Shown here: one piece after another, positions 1 through 7,571 of the stretch
Numbering within the stretch: the first letter of the stretch is position 1
Layout of the letters: each line of letters opens with the position of its first letter
Virus record (IMG/VR): IMGVR_UViG_3300046811_000181
Span: 1-25,498 of that record
Source of the DNA: a virus
Direction: 5' to 3' (one strand)
DNA: 25,498 nucleotides
The notes under the pieces: generated by a model
The model's input: only the letters and a program-made list of their open reading frames with translations
Told to the model about the DNA's origin: nothing
Database searches by the model: none
Translations under genes and position numbers: made by a program

Positions 1-212
1 TACGCCTTTCTGTACCGTTTACACCAATCTTCCGGCTGAATCCGCCCGCTCACGACCTCGCAAGAGCGCGGCGGCTGCCAATGGTCGCATATTCCACAAT
101 GGTTCGCCTTCGCCGCCGGATGCTCATAACCAACCGACGCCTTGGACACCTTCGCGTCCTCGGCATCAGCCGAGCGGTGCAGCGCATCACGAACGCTTGG
201 GTACTCGGCCAT
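1..212 (-). CDS. Cys-rich HiPIP-like phage protein (partial, C-terminus outside window)
   Basis: This reading frame starts at ATG 212 and runs off the left edge without a stop, giving at least 70 residues. The visible part has an acidic/Ala-rich N-terminus, then a CGIC pair, a third Cys in PRSCEVV and a fourth in EDWC. The spacing C-x2-C, C, (G/D)WC resembles small proteins annotated in phages as high-potential iron-sulfur-like, which carry C-x2-C...C...GWC; a structural zinc site is the other possibility. The frame overlaps the end of the staple-like gene by 26 nt. Which metal it binds cannot be decided from sequence, and the last residues are missing. Confidence 0.55.
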   Translation of the reverse strand, partial: MAEYPSVRDALHRSADAEDAKVSKASVGYEHPAAKANHCGICDHWQPPRSCEVVSGRIQPEDWCKRYRKA

Positions 213-576
213 TGCCCTTCGCCTCGACGGTCGCCGCCGCATCCTGAACATCGTCCTTGACGCTCTTGCCGTCGTCGGACTTGGCTTTCGGCTCCGCGCC
301 CAGACGATGGATCAGAATCTCGACCCGACGATCCGGCGATTTCTGGCCCTCCCGCGCGCTGTCCGAAGCGCTGACGACACGACCATGCGCCTCGATCCGG
401 TACTCGTCCCCCGGAGCCGGCGTCTCCTTCATCCCGATCTTGTTCATGCTGTCGTGGTCGAGGCTCATGCGGAGCCCGTGGTGGTAATCCTCGTCCGACC
501 CCATCAGAGGCCCGTCAACCCGCGAGGCGCGTGCTTTCTGCTCGGCCTTCGTGCGCTTCATGTCGTTTAGCTTCAT
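187..576 (-). CDS. Capsid staple-like protein
   Basis: A 129-residue protein. It begins MKLNDMKRTKAEQKA and contains the core YHHGLRMSLDHDSMNKIGM, a proline-rich turn, then YRIEAHGRVVSASDS and RRVEILIHRL. This layout (short basic N-terminus, GL-x-L..D..LGI segment, PAPGD turn, beta-rich RVV/VEI segments) matches the phage capsid staple family, small proteins thought to stabilise the head. I chose ATG 576 over an upstream start at 630 because an AGGGAG ribosome site lies just before it and because its ATGA overlaps the stop of the preceding gene. The C-terminal tail is Lys/Asp/Ala-rich and probably disordered. The gene lies downstream of the portal genes, as expected for head assembly. Confidence 0.65.
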   Translation of the reverse strand: MKLNDMKRTKAEQKARASRVDGPLMGSDEDYHHGLRMSLDHDSMNKIGMKETPAPGDEYRIEAHGRVVSASDSAREGQKSPDRRVEILIHRLGAEPKAKSDDGKSVKDDVQDAAATVEAKGNGRVPKRS

Positions 577-911
577 TGTACGGCACTCCCTGCACGATCC
601 GCCCTCGCTCGATTTACAATGATCGGCCAAATAACTCGCTTTAGCCGATCATCCGGCACATCAAGTACCTCTCTAAAATAGGCCATGGTCTCTCGGGCCT
701 CTTCTATCCATGATTTTCCTGTTTTTGACATCATATCATCGATAGTATGATTAAATGTCCTCAAAAGCCGCTCATCGGATATTTCTTTAAATTGCCGTTT
801 GAGAAAATTTGCATAATCAACTGGAGGAAGGCTGTCAATTATAAGTTCGGCGGCCTCACCCAAGGTTATATACTTCTTGCCTTCCGGCCATTTTATTCGA
901 CTCGCTTTCAT
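573..911 (-). CDS. Hypothetical protein, AT-richer than its neighbours
   Basis: A 112-residue predicted soluble, largely helical protein beginning MKASRIKWPEGKKYITLGEAA. No family is recognised. The segment ITLGEAAELIIDSLPPVDYANFL could be helix-turn-helix-like but is not diagnostic. It is joined to both neighbours by ATGA overlaps (908-911 upstream, 573-576 downstream), so it looks co-translated within the head-gene run. The DNA at about 630-905 is clearly richer in A and T than the surrounding GC-rich genes. That suggests recent acquisition, as for a moron-type gene, although no separate promoter or terminator is obvious. Confidence 0.6.
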   Translation of the reverse strand: MKASRIKWPEGKKYITLGEAAELIIDSLPPVDYANFLKRQFKEISDERLLRTFNHTIDDMMSKTGKSWIEEARETMAYFREVLDVPDDRLKRVIWPIIVNRARADRAGSAVQ

Positions 912-1255
912 GGCAAAACCCTTCCGATCGGCACCTTCGCCGCCCGTTCGCTCGCCGCACGAGCCTCCGCATGCGTCTCCGGCGACGCCTCAAGCGCCGC
1001 CTTGATGTCGTCACGCGCCGGAGGCAGCACCTCACGCTCAATCCCCTTCAGGTACTCGTTCCCCACCTCGAACGCTCCGTGCGCGCGCAGATGGTCGCGA
1101 TGCTGCGATCGCGAGGTGATCGGTTCCCGTGTGATCACGCTCCGATAGGGCGTGATGTCGCTCTGGATGTAAGGCCCGCGCCTCGAAGGCAGCGGCGCGT
1201 CGAGGTCCAGCTCGACCAACTCGCCGTTACGCATGACGTAGCGATGGCGGCTCAT
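908..1255 (-). CDS. Conserved phage hypothetical protein (head-region small protein)
   Basis: A 115-residue protein starting MSRHRYVMRNGELVELDLD. The middle contains GPYIQSDITPYRSVITREPI followed by TSRSQHRDHLRAHG and EVGNEYLKG. The pattern 'YI.SDI..Y.S.ITGE.I.SRS.HR.HLR.HG..EVGNE' is familiar from small proteins encoded next to portal and scaffold genes in phages of Proteobacteria. Their function is unknown to me. ATG 1255 was preferred to a start at 1312, which would add a low-quality N-terminus overlapping the preceding gene. The start has only a weak ribosome site. The stop overlaps the next start as ATGA. Confidence 0.65.
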   Translation of the reverse strand: MSRHRYVMRNGELVELDLDAPLPSRRGPYIQSDITPYRSVITREPITSRSQHRDHLRAHGAFEVGNEYLKGIEREVLPPARDDIKAALEASPETHAEARAASERAAKVPIGRVLP

Positions 1256-1280
1256 GCCGCCACATCTTTCAATGCCGACA

Positions 1281-2042
1281 TCATACCAACCCCTGCGTGT
1301 TCCGCGCCTCAATCCGCGCCAAGCGAGCCTGATCGAGCGCCTCCTTGCCCACCATCTCGCGACCCCGAAGCGCCAACTCGGTAATCCGCAGCTGATTCTC
1401 GGCCGCTGCTCGCTCCCGATCGGCCTGCGCCTCGATCTGCGCCGAGATTAGCTTCGTGGCGTTTGCCTGCTGGTCTGTTTGCGCCTTCGCCGCGGTCTGC
1501 TGCTGCTGCGCCTGGAGCTTGGCGCCCTCGACCGCCGTCTCTGCCTGTATCTCCTGCGGCGATTTCGTATTCCCCTTGCCCTGCTGCGGCGGAGGCTGAG
1601 GCGGCCCCTTCTTCATCCCGTCGACGAACTGCTCAAGCGCTTCCTCGATCTGGCGCGATGCCGGGAAGGCACGGAACCCGAACTTGAGCAACTCGCCGGC
1701 AAAGTCCGCGATCGGCCCCGATTGCGACATCTGCGGGATCAGGACTTCCGACAGAGGCAGGATCGCCCGCATGAACTCGGTAATCGCCGCCTGCTCGGCC
1801 TGCTCGTCCGCCGCAACCGTGCTGTCGGCCTCAATGTCGATCTTGTAGGAGGTCGCCACGTCCTCGCGGATCAGCGCGCATGCATCCTCGAACTCCTGCT
1901 GCCGGCGCTGCGTCTCCGCGTCCCACGCCTGCTTCATCTGCATCCATTGCGCGAATGCAGGGTTCAGCATCATCGGAGGCGCCTGCGGCGGCATTATCGG
2001 GCCACCGGGCGGGGCGAATGGAACGACGTTTGAGCCGATCAT
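1281..2042 (-). CDS. Portal C-terminal-region protein (split portal, second part)
   Basis: A 253-residue protein. The first 30 residues are Pro/Met-rich (PFAPPGG..IMPPQAPPMM). Next comes a segment with YKIDIEADSTVAADEQAEQ, then a helical part ending in ELLKFGFRAFPASRQIEEAL, then a Gln/Ala-rich coiled-coil tail. In full-length P22-like portals of many Proteobacterial phages the same order occurs at the C-terminus: (Y/F)-R-I-D-I-E-T-D-S-T-(I/V), then LL.FG.R.FKAGR.LE, then a Gln/Ala-rich helix. The portal ORF at 4293-6041 lacks these parts and ends in a Pro/Met-rich tract. I infer that this is the detached barrel/crown region of the portal. The start overlaps the upstream stop as ATGA (2039-2042). 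Confidence 0.7.
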   Translation of the reverse strand: MIGSNVVPFAPPGGPIMPPQAPPMMLNPAFAQWMQMKQAWDAETQRRQQEFEDACALIREDVATSYKIDIEADSTVAADEQAEQAAITEFMRAILPLSEVLIPQMSQSGPIADFAGELLKFGFRAFPASRQIEEALEQFVDGMKKGPPQPPPQQGKGNTKSPQEIQAETAVEGAKLQAQQQQTAAKAQTDQQANATKLISAQIEAQADRERAAAENQLRITELALRGREMVGKEALDQARLARIEARNTQGLV

Positions 2043-4081
2043 TGGGCCGCCTCCGCGAAAGGATCATGTTCCACCGGGATCAGCCGCAAGGGCTCCTGGT
2101 TTGTTCGACGAAGCCATGGCAACGTCGGGGTCGGGATTACGTCTTTGGCGTGCCGCGCGATGTCGGGTTGCTCCCAGACTCGGCTTTCCCGGTTTGGGGT
2201 CCATCCGAAGTGCCGGGCGAAGTCTTCTTCGACTTTACCAATGCGCGGCCCCAGTGTGGCGAGTAGCTCTGCGGCGGCTCGCTCCACATGGGGTCGTCCG
2301 GTCCCGGCGATCCCTTGAAGATAATCTTGGCCATTGGGGTTCTCCTGCCAATTATTCTCAGTGTAGAAACTGTCCGCCTTTGCCGGATACAAACTTGCCT
2401 CACCAGGCACCGCATCGCTGTCGACGACCTTCTCGGCCGCAGCCTGAAACGCCCTGTTGTTGACACCGCTATACTCCGGCACATTCAAAAACCGGAAGCC
2501 CTGCGGCGTTCCGATCGGGCTGTGAAAGTCCGTGCCCGTGGCGTCATGCATCGCATTCGTTACAGCGAGCGCCTCATTCTCCGTCAATGGCCGACCCATC
2601 CGCACATCGACCATATTAGCATCTTGAGGGCGTAACTGGGGCGAAAACGTCGGCTTATGCCACGCTACGGCATCCTGCCGCAGCAGCAATCCCCTCACCA
2701 TCTCCGCGGCGTTCAATAGCGATTGGCTCGCTGGATCGACGCCGGTCTTCCATCCTCCGGGGGCCGCGCCAACGGAAACCTGCGATTGCGACCCGGGATT
2801 GATGCGGCCTTGGAAGACGCCCGGTGCATCAATCGACGGCCCCGTCAGCATCCCCAAATGCTGCTGAATGATGTCCCGGCCATTCTCGTCGGTCAGAACG
2901 TTCCGCACCGCGTCGTGATAAGCCTGCCGTTGCTCGAGCGGCGCATCGTGGAACTCCGGGAAGTGCCCGGTCGTAAGCCCTGGTGCGCTTTCCCAAGATG
3001 CCTGTGCATAATTGCGCCTCAGCGCATCGGCAAAATCGAACGCAGCCGCTCGAGGGTCCGTCCCCTCCGTTTTCGACTTGATGCCAGTCCATACCGCCGC
3101 CTGCGTTTGCTCCGGCGACCAATCCATGCCCGTCCGTGCCTTCAATTCGTCCGCCGCCAGGTTCGCGATGACGCGCGTAAAGTTATGCTGCCCGAGTGAT
3201 ACCGATCCCTCATCTGTTCCGGCCCCGAACAGACGTCCATTCTTCCCCGGATACTCGTTCGCCCGCATGTTCCAGATGTCGTTGACGAAGGTGTGGCCCA
3301 AATCCGGGTTCCACGTCTGTGCGACGGCGCTATTGAAGGGGCCGATCTTTTCGCCGCTGATCGGCTGTCCCTCGTAATAGGTCTTCGTCAGCGCCCCACC
3401 CATCGCCTGCGGAAAACGACCCGCGGCAAGCGGGTCACCCGCCATCGCCTGATTGTGGATCGTCAACGCATGCGTGGCGTTCGCCGCCACATCGGTCTGC
3501 GGGCTTGTTCTTGCGAGACCAGCCACAAAAGCATTCGCCAAATCCTTATTACCGCCGAGCGACTCGAGGATCTCCTGTCCCGAGCGATTGTACCAATCCC
3601 GCCCCACCTCGCCGGCCTGCGCCAGATCGGCATAACGCCCCACCAAGCCCTGCAGGTCCTCGGGCGTCTTGATGTGCTCCGGAGGTGCAATCGGCATCTT
3701 CGCACCGGACAACGGTATGGCGTCGTCTCGAGCCAAATGCGCTGCACGCAGGCTATCGATGAAATCCTGTCCTTTGAGCGCCGCTGTTATCGGCTTGATC
3801 GCCCCCACGCCGACTCCAGGCTGAAACGAACCGGCCAACGGATCGTCCGGCCGCCCCGCAAGCACCTGCCCCGCCGTCATCCCCGGCTGCCACGGGTTCG
3901 CCGCCGTCGCCGTCGCGCTCTGCTCCAGCGCCGAGGGCATCCCCGTCAGCGCCGCGAGGTCCGGCAGGCGCCATTCCTGCGGCGGCACATGCACCTGATC
4001 GCTCGCAAACGGATCGTGGTCCACCGGGATCAGTGTCGGCGGAGCAAACGGATCGTGGTCGACGGGGATCAGGTCAGGCAT
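2039..4081 (-). CDS. Large probable virion/injected protein with terminal LIPVDHDPFA motifs
   Basis: A 680-residue protein. The motif LIPVDHDPFA occurs at residues 4-13 and 17-26, and the variant LIPVEHDPFA at 667-676, four residues from the C-terminus. The N-terminal 120 residues are Pro/Gly/Ala-rich. The middle has ARTSPQTDVAANATHAL (about 190), GPFNSAVAQTWNPDLGHTFV, DIWNMRANEY and HNFTRVIANLAADEL, then WSPEQTQAAVWTGIKSKTEG. This resembles the 'A.TSP.T.V..N..HA', 'D.W..R..G' and 'P.Q.QA..W' parts of phage polyvalent or internal virion proteins, but the assignment is tentative. No signal peptide or membrane segment is seen. The gene sits between the two portal parts, linked by TAATG upstream and ATGA downstream. 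An ejected or head-internal role is inference. Confidence 0.55.
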   Translation of the reverse strand: MPDLIPVDHDPFAPPTLIPVDHDPFASDQVHVPPQEWRLPDLAALTGMPSALEQSATATAANPWQPGMTAGQVLAGRPDDPLAGSFQPGVGVGAIKPITAALKGQDFIDSLRAAHLARDDAIPLSGAKMPIAPPEHIKTPEDLQGLVGRYADLAQAGEVGRDWYNRSGQEILESLGGNKDLANAFVAGLARTSPQTDVAANATHALTIHNQAMAGDPLAAGRFPQAMGGALTKTYYEGQPISGEKIGPFNSAVAQTWNPDLGHTFVNDIWNMRANEYPGKNGRLFGAGTDEGSVSLGQHNFTRVIANLAADELKARTGMDWSPEQTQAAVWTGIKSKTEGTDPRAAAFDFADALRRNYAQASWESAPGLTTGHFPEFHDAPLEQRQAYHDAVRNVLTDENGRDIIQQHLGMLTGPSIDAPGVFQGRINPGSQSQVSVGAAPGGWKTGVDPASQSLLNAAEMVRGLLLRQDAVAWHKPTFSPQLRPQDANMVDVRMGRPLTENEALAVTNAMHDATGTDFHSPIGTPQGFRFLNVPEYSGVNNRAFQAAAEKVVDSDAVPGEASLYPAKADSFYTENNWQENPNGQDYLQGIAGTGRPHVERAAAELLATLGPRIGKVEEDFARHFGWTPNRESRVWEQPDIARHAKDVIPTPTLPWLRRTNQEPLRLIPVEHDPFAEAAQ

Positions 4082-4293
4082 TATCGTGCCTTCAGCTTCA
4101 CGGGCTTCTTTGGCCCAAAATCCTTCGCCGTCGCTTTGCTTCCGCCAGCAATGTAGCTCTCAAAAAATACCGCCAGTGAGAACGCGAGCGGCGCGAGTGA
4201 GTCTTCATCCTTCCGCGTTGAGAGAACGATGGCCGCATACTTACATGCCTTCTGCCGGATGCGACGCGCTCGCTTGGCTGAACGATGCGCCAT
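4081..4293 (-). CDS. Small basic hypothetical protein between the portal parts
   Basis: A 70-residue protein starting MAHRSAKRARRIRQKACKYA. The first 20 residues are strongly basic. They are followed by a charged turn (TRKDEDSLAP), a hydrophobic helix LAFSLAVFFESYIAGG and a basic C-terminus (KKPVKLKAR). It overlaps the portal stop as TGATG and the 680-aa gene start as TAATG, so translation is probably coupled. A GTG lies directly before the ATG; I prefer the ATG. No family is recognised. A DNA-binding or membrane-touching role is possible but unsupported. Confidence 0.55.
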   Translation of the reverse strand: MAHRSAKRARRIRQKACKYAAIVLSTRKDEDSLAPLAFSLAVFFESYIAGGSKATAKDFGPKKPVKLKAR

Positions 4294-6041
4294 CACGCGA
4301 CCATCAGGAACTTGCCCGGGCGCCTCGGGTCAGGCACGTAATGCCGCCCGTCCGGAGCCAGCCTTGCCCCAGGCACAGGCGGCGGAGGCGCAGGGGACGG
4401 GGCAGCGCCTCCGCTACCTGGCGCAACCTGGGGAAATTGGGGGATCCCCGGCTGCATCGGCGGACCGCCGTTGTGCCCCATCATCGGCGGCATCCCAGGC
4501 GGTCCCTGTTGCGGCATCATTTGCGGCGGCGGAGCCGGGACCATCATCGGCGGCATCGGCGGCATCTTCGGAAGCGCCTCCGGCAACCCCACCATCTGGC
4601 TCAGCGTCTGCGCGCTGAAGTGCTTCGCCATTACATGCGCCCGCAACCGCATCAAATCCCGTGCGAACCTGGCTACCTGCTTCTGCGACCGCGTAATCCG
4701 CCGCGTTGCGAACTGCGCCTTTAGCTGCTGCGCCCCCAGCGTCTCGTTCGGGTTCGTCTCTCCCCGCAGGATATCCGCCATCCCCGTGATCTCGTAAAGC
4801 GTCCGCTTCACCCGCTCCCGCGCATCGTAAAGCTGGATCAGAACCTTCGCGATCTGCTCCATCGGAGCCCACACGATCGCGTTCTGCAATCCGCCCTTCT
4901 CCATGAAGAGCGCCCAGCCCTCGACCGGGATAAGCTGGTTCTCAACCCCATCCTCGCTAAACATCTGCGAAATGACCGCCTTGTCTTCCCCCGCATACAG
5001 CCCCACCACCTTCAGCGCCGTCGTCAGCTTGTCGATGCGCCCGGTCAGGATATCGAGCTCGATCGCCTGATCCTCGTACTCCGAATAGTCCGCCCGAGGC
5101 ACGAGCGTCTCGTTCGTCGTCGTCGCGCTCAGCGGCCTCGGGGCCGGGAAAAACCCCGGCAGCTCCAACGGGTCGTCTTTCGTGTCAAGCGGACCATCGG
5201 GATACGACGGCGCTACCCACACCGCCTTCTTCTTCTGCCTATCCCAAATCTCCCACACCATCGCCTTCTTGAACGCATCAGCCTGCGGACCCTTGAGCCC
5301 ATCCTCGTCCAGCCCCTTCGGCGTGTAGTCCAGCACCACGTCGTTGCCGATCTTCTTCCCGAAACGCTCGACCAACTCGTCCCGCGTCAGGTACGATCGG
5401 AACGCCTGCCACCAGACCTGATCCTGCGTCCGCGCCGGACTCTGCCGGAAATCCTCCCAGAACACATACTTTATCGGTGCCCGCTCTCCTGTGACCGGCC
5501 GGAACGTGAGTTTGCGTCCATCCTCATCCTCTTCCCCATCCGGATCGTCCTCGGGTTCCCCGAAACTTGGCTCATAAAAGACGCGGGCAACCCCACGCCC
5601 CGGCAGCAAGCGATCCTCGACCACCTGCTCCATGACCTCGTTGAACTCGTCAAGGTCATCCTCATACGCGAGCGCCCGTTCGAGGATATCCGCGCCCATA
5701 ACGGTGATCGGATCGTCGTCCGCGTTCTTGTGCCGCCGCTGCACGTCCGGCTTCGGCGTCCGCCCGTAAAGGATAGGCTTCAGCGTCTCGACATTGCTCC
5801 ACAGGATGTTGAACCGCGCCGGGCTACCGCTGCGCCGGCTACCCGCAAACCCCATCTGCTCGCGGCGCTCGTCCCGATACCGTTTCACAATCGCCCGGCC
5901 CGATTGCACGAAGCGCCGGTCCTCGCGCTCGGCCAGCTTCAACTGCTGCAGCCAGAACCGCGCAACCGCGCTTGCATCGGTGCCGAGATCGTCCCGGGTC
6001 TCGATCGGGTTGTTGTAGGTGGCGACATCGTTCTCAGCCAT
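4293..6041 (-). CDS. Portal protein, N-terminal and clip/wing region (split portal, first part)
   Basis: A 582-residue protein. It contains RYRDERREQMGFAGSRRSGS and FNILWSNVETLKPILYGRTP followed by KPDVQRRHKNADD, which is the portal signature of P22/T7-like podophages: N-terminal arginine-rich stretch, NILWSN.E.L.P.LY.R.P.P.V.RR. Further on are EFNEVMEQVVEDRLLPGRGV, APIKYVFWEDFRQSPAR, WEIWDR and the segment ITGMADILRGETNPNETLGA with LKAQFATRRITRSQKQVARF. The C-terminal 90 residues are Pro/Met/Gly-rich and no barrel-type C-terminus follows. ATG 6041 was chosen over TTG 6071 because a GGAAGAAG site precedes it and it overlaps the upstream stop by 8 nt. The missing C-terminal part appears to be encoded at 1281-2042. 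Confidence 0.85.
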   Translation of the reverse strand: MAENDVATYNNPIETRDDLGTDASAVARFWLQQLKLAEREDRRFVQSGRAIVKRYRDERREQMGFAGSRRSGSPARFNILWSNVETLKPILYGRTPKPDVQRRHKNADDDPITVMGADILERALAYEDDLDEFNEVMEQVVEDRLLPGRGVARVFYEPSFGEPEDDPDGEEDEDGRKLTFRPVTGERAPIKYVFWEDFRQSPARTQDQVWWQAFRSYLTRDELVERFGKKIGNDVVLDYTPKGLDEDGLKGPQADAFKKAMVWEIWDRQKKKAVWVAPSYPDGPLDTKDDPLELPGFFPAPRPLSATTTNETLVPRADYSEYEDQAIELDILTGRIDKLTTALKVVGLYAGEDKAVISQMFSEDGVENQLIPVEGWALFMEKGGLQNAIVWAPMEQIAKVLIQLYDARERVKRTLYEITGMADILRGETNPNETLGAQQLKAQFATRRITRSQKQVARFARDLMRLRAHVMAKHFSAQTLSQMVGLPEALPKMPPMPPMMVPAPPPQMMPQQGPPGMPPMMGHNGGPPMQPGIPQFPQVAPGSGGAAPSPAPPPPVPGARLAPDGRHYVPDPRRPGKFLMVA

Positions 6042-6240
6042 CGGTCTTCTTCCGCCGACCCATTTCCTCAACCCACCTCATATGGGCTATCCCCGAAAAT
6101 TTCTCATCCCACACACAAGAACATGACCCCTTGCCAAAATCCGCGATCTCCCGCCAACGGCTGACGGCGCCCGTTCCCTCTCCATGTACCGGACACCACA
6201 AATTTATCCTCCAGCCAGGGAATTGCCTACCGTTAGCCAT
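6034..6240 (-). CDS. Small Cys/His protein, possible zinc-binding
   Basis: A 68-residue protein starting MANGRQFPGWRINLWCPVHG. It has WCPVHGEG near residue 16 and GSCSCVWDEKF near residue 40, which could form a CxxH...CxC metal site. The end is basic (EEMGRRKKTDG). The start overlaps the stop of the 142-aa gene by 8 nt (ATGGCTAA), and its stop overlaps the portal start by 8 nt (ATGGCTGA). This symmetrical packing is the main reason to believe it is real. No family is recognised. Confidence 0.55.
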   Translation of the reverse strand: MANGRQFPGWRINLWCPVHGEGTGAVSRWREIADFGKGSCSCVWDEKFSGIAHMRWVEEMGRRKKTDG

Positions 6241-6661
6241 CGGCGCTCACCGGATACATATTGTCCAGCCGAGGATCGGCCGGAACTCCGAACTCGAGCC
6301 ACACGTCCCGCGGACCGCCCATGTCGATCGGGCGAGAATGCTTTACCACCCGATAAATCCGTTGCTGAGAAAGAATCGGAGAGGGATCGATAAACAGCTG
6401 TCCCTTGTCCGCCCATCTAATTGCCGCCTCCTCCACCAATTTGCGACGATCACCAAAACAAAATGGCACATAATAATCAGGAGAATAGCAGGACTGAACA
6501 AGCGGAAACTTCTCCGGCATCGTCTCCCGCAGGAAATTGTTGATTGCCACATTCACCATTGGGGTCGATACCCCATATTCCTTAGCCATAGCAGGCTGGG
6601 TTGTTCCAAACCGCCATCTCATTGCCATAAAGGCGCCATGCTCAAGCGTAAATCTAGCCAT
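6233..6661 (-). CDS. Hypothetical protein with HTH-like N-terminus
   Basis: A 142-residue protein starting MARFTLEHGAFMAMRWRFGT. Residues of about 20-42 (TTQPAMAKEYGVSTPMVNVA) look like a helix-turn-helix: a short helix with A..YGVS followed by a recognition helix. The rest is mixed and ends in DVWLEFGVPADPRLDNMYP. It may bind DNA, perhaps as a packaging or regulatory protein, but no family is recognised. ATG 6661 was preferred to ATG 6667 because AGAGG lies at a normal distance before it and it forms the 8-nt ATGGCTAG overlap with the small upstream gene. Base composition is more AT-rich than the adjoining methyltransferase and portal genes, suggesting recent acquisition. Confidence 0.6.
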   Translation of the reverse strand: MARFTLEHGAFMAMRWRFGTTQPAMAKEYGVSTPMVNVAINNFLRETMPEKFPLVQSCYSPDYYVPFCFGDRRKLVEEAAIRWADKGQLFIDPSPILSQQRIYRVVKHSRPIDMGGPRDVWLEFGVPADPRLDNMYPVSADG

Positions 6662-6791
6662 CCCCATCCCCTCTAGTAATCATATCGCCGTCCAAAGCCA
6701 ATGTACCACCGTCCACGCCAACAGCGCGCAGAGCACCAACAGCCGGCAACGAGCCGCCGAGAACGCCGGGATAGGGAGGCGGCGTGCTCAT
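6654..6791 (-). CDS. Very small Gly/Ala/Val-rich ORF
   Basis: A 45-residue ORF starting MSTPPPYPGVLGGSLPAVGA and ending DMITRGDGDG. It begins with an ATGA overlap on the methyltransferase stop (6788-6791) and ends with an 8-nt overlap on the next start (6654-6661). This exact fit at both ends supports translation. The composition (Pro-rich N-terminus, Gly/Val/Leu-rich middle) suggests a flexible peptide. Function unknown; it may mainly carry ribosomes from one gene to the next. Confidence 0.4.
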   Translation of the reverse strand: MSTPPPYPGVLGGSLPAVGALRAVGVDGGTLALDGDMITRGDGDG

Positions 6792-7555
6792 GGCCGATAG
6801 ACCGCCGCGATGTGGCGGCTGAGGGGGATGGGGATTTTGGCGATCATGGCGCTGGCGGCTTTGCGGGCGGACACGTTGCCGGAGGATGTCCGGGGAGACT
6901 TCCAGCCGAACGCTTCGGGATGGTTTCGCGGGTATCCGTCTGCATCCAGGTTCTTGACGCCCTCGACCGAGGCGGATTGGAACGAGCGCCTGCTGCCGTC
7001 GAAGCGGAAGCCGGGGAGTTTGCGGCCATCTGGGTTGTTCTTGGCCTCGCATTTCCGGCCTGGCGGCGGCACGAACCATGAGCCGCCGGTATTCTTGATG
7101 CTGAAGGTCATCGGCATCAGCGCCGGCACGTCGCCCCAGAGGTAGAACGAGCCGTAGTTCCAGCGCGCTCGCCCGACCCATTTCTGCGCCCCGCGCACGT
7201 TCTCGACGACCATCGGGATGGGCCGCCCGGCGGCAGCGGAGGCTTCCGCCTGGATGCGGAAGCACGCCTCGAAGAGGGTGTTGTCGGGCGGCGGCAGGGC
7301 TTTGGCCCGCGACCACGGCATCGCCCGGTAGCTGTAGGCCTGGCAGGGCGGTGAGGCGACGATCAGCGCCGCGTCCTTGAACTGCGAGCCGTGCAGCGTC
7401 AGCACGTCCTGCAGCACGAGCTGCGCCGGGTAGCGGTGCTCGCCGTACTCGTGCCGCTCGATGTCGAACCCCACCACCTCGTAGCCCTCGGCCAGCAGTC
7501 CCTCGGTCCAGCCGCCGAGGCCGCAGAACATGTCGATGGCGAGCGGTTGAGTCAT
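6788..7555 (-). CDS. DNA (cytosine-5) methyltransferase
   Basis: A 255-residue enzyme of the C5-MTase family, which transfers a methyl group from S-adenosylmethionine to C5 of cytosine in DNA. Motif I is DMFCGLGGWTEGL (residues 8-20). Motif IV is ASPPCQAYS with catalytic Cys at about 71. The ENV of motif VI is in VVENVRGAQ (about 116-123). The C-terminal helix KIPIPLSRHIAAVY (about 240-253) fits motif X. It is shorter than typical bacterial enzymes of 300 or more residues, with a small target-recognition part, as is usual for phage orphan enzymes. No restriction nuclease is adjacent. A role in hiding phage DNA from host restriction is likely but inferred. Confidence 0.9.
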   Translation of the reverse strand: MTQPLAIDMFCGLGGWTEGLLAEGYEVVGFDIERHEYGEHRYPAQLVLQDVLTLHGSQFKDAALIVASPPCQAYSYRAMPWSRAKALPPPDNTLFEACFRIQAEASAAAGRPIPMVVENVRGAQKWVGRARWNYGSFYLWGDVPALMPMTFSIKNTGGSWFVPPPGRKCEAKNNPDGRKLPGFRFDGSRRSFQSASVEGVKNLDADGYPRNHPEAFGWKSPRTSSGNVSARKAASAMIAKIPIPLSRHIAAVYRP

Positions 7556-7571
7556 GGCGATACCGTGTGTA

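Noticed and set aside
3293-4156. Long rightward frame (287 codons) over the 680-aa gene, and similar long frames opposite the portal and large terminase
   Set aside because: They are antisense shadows in high-GC DNA. Their translations are rich in Arg, His, Pro and Cys, lack ribosome sites and conflict with well-supported genes on the other strand.
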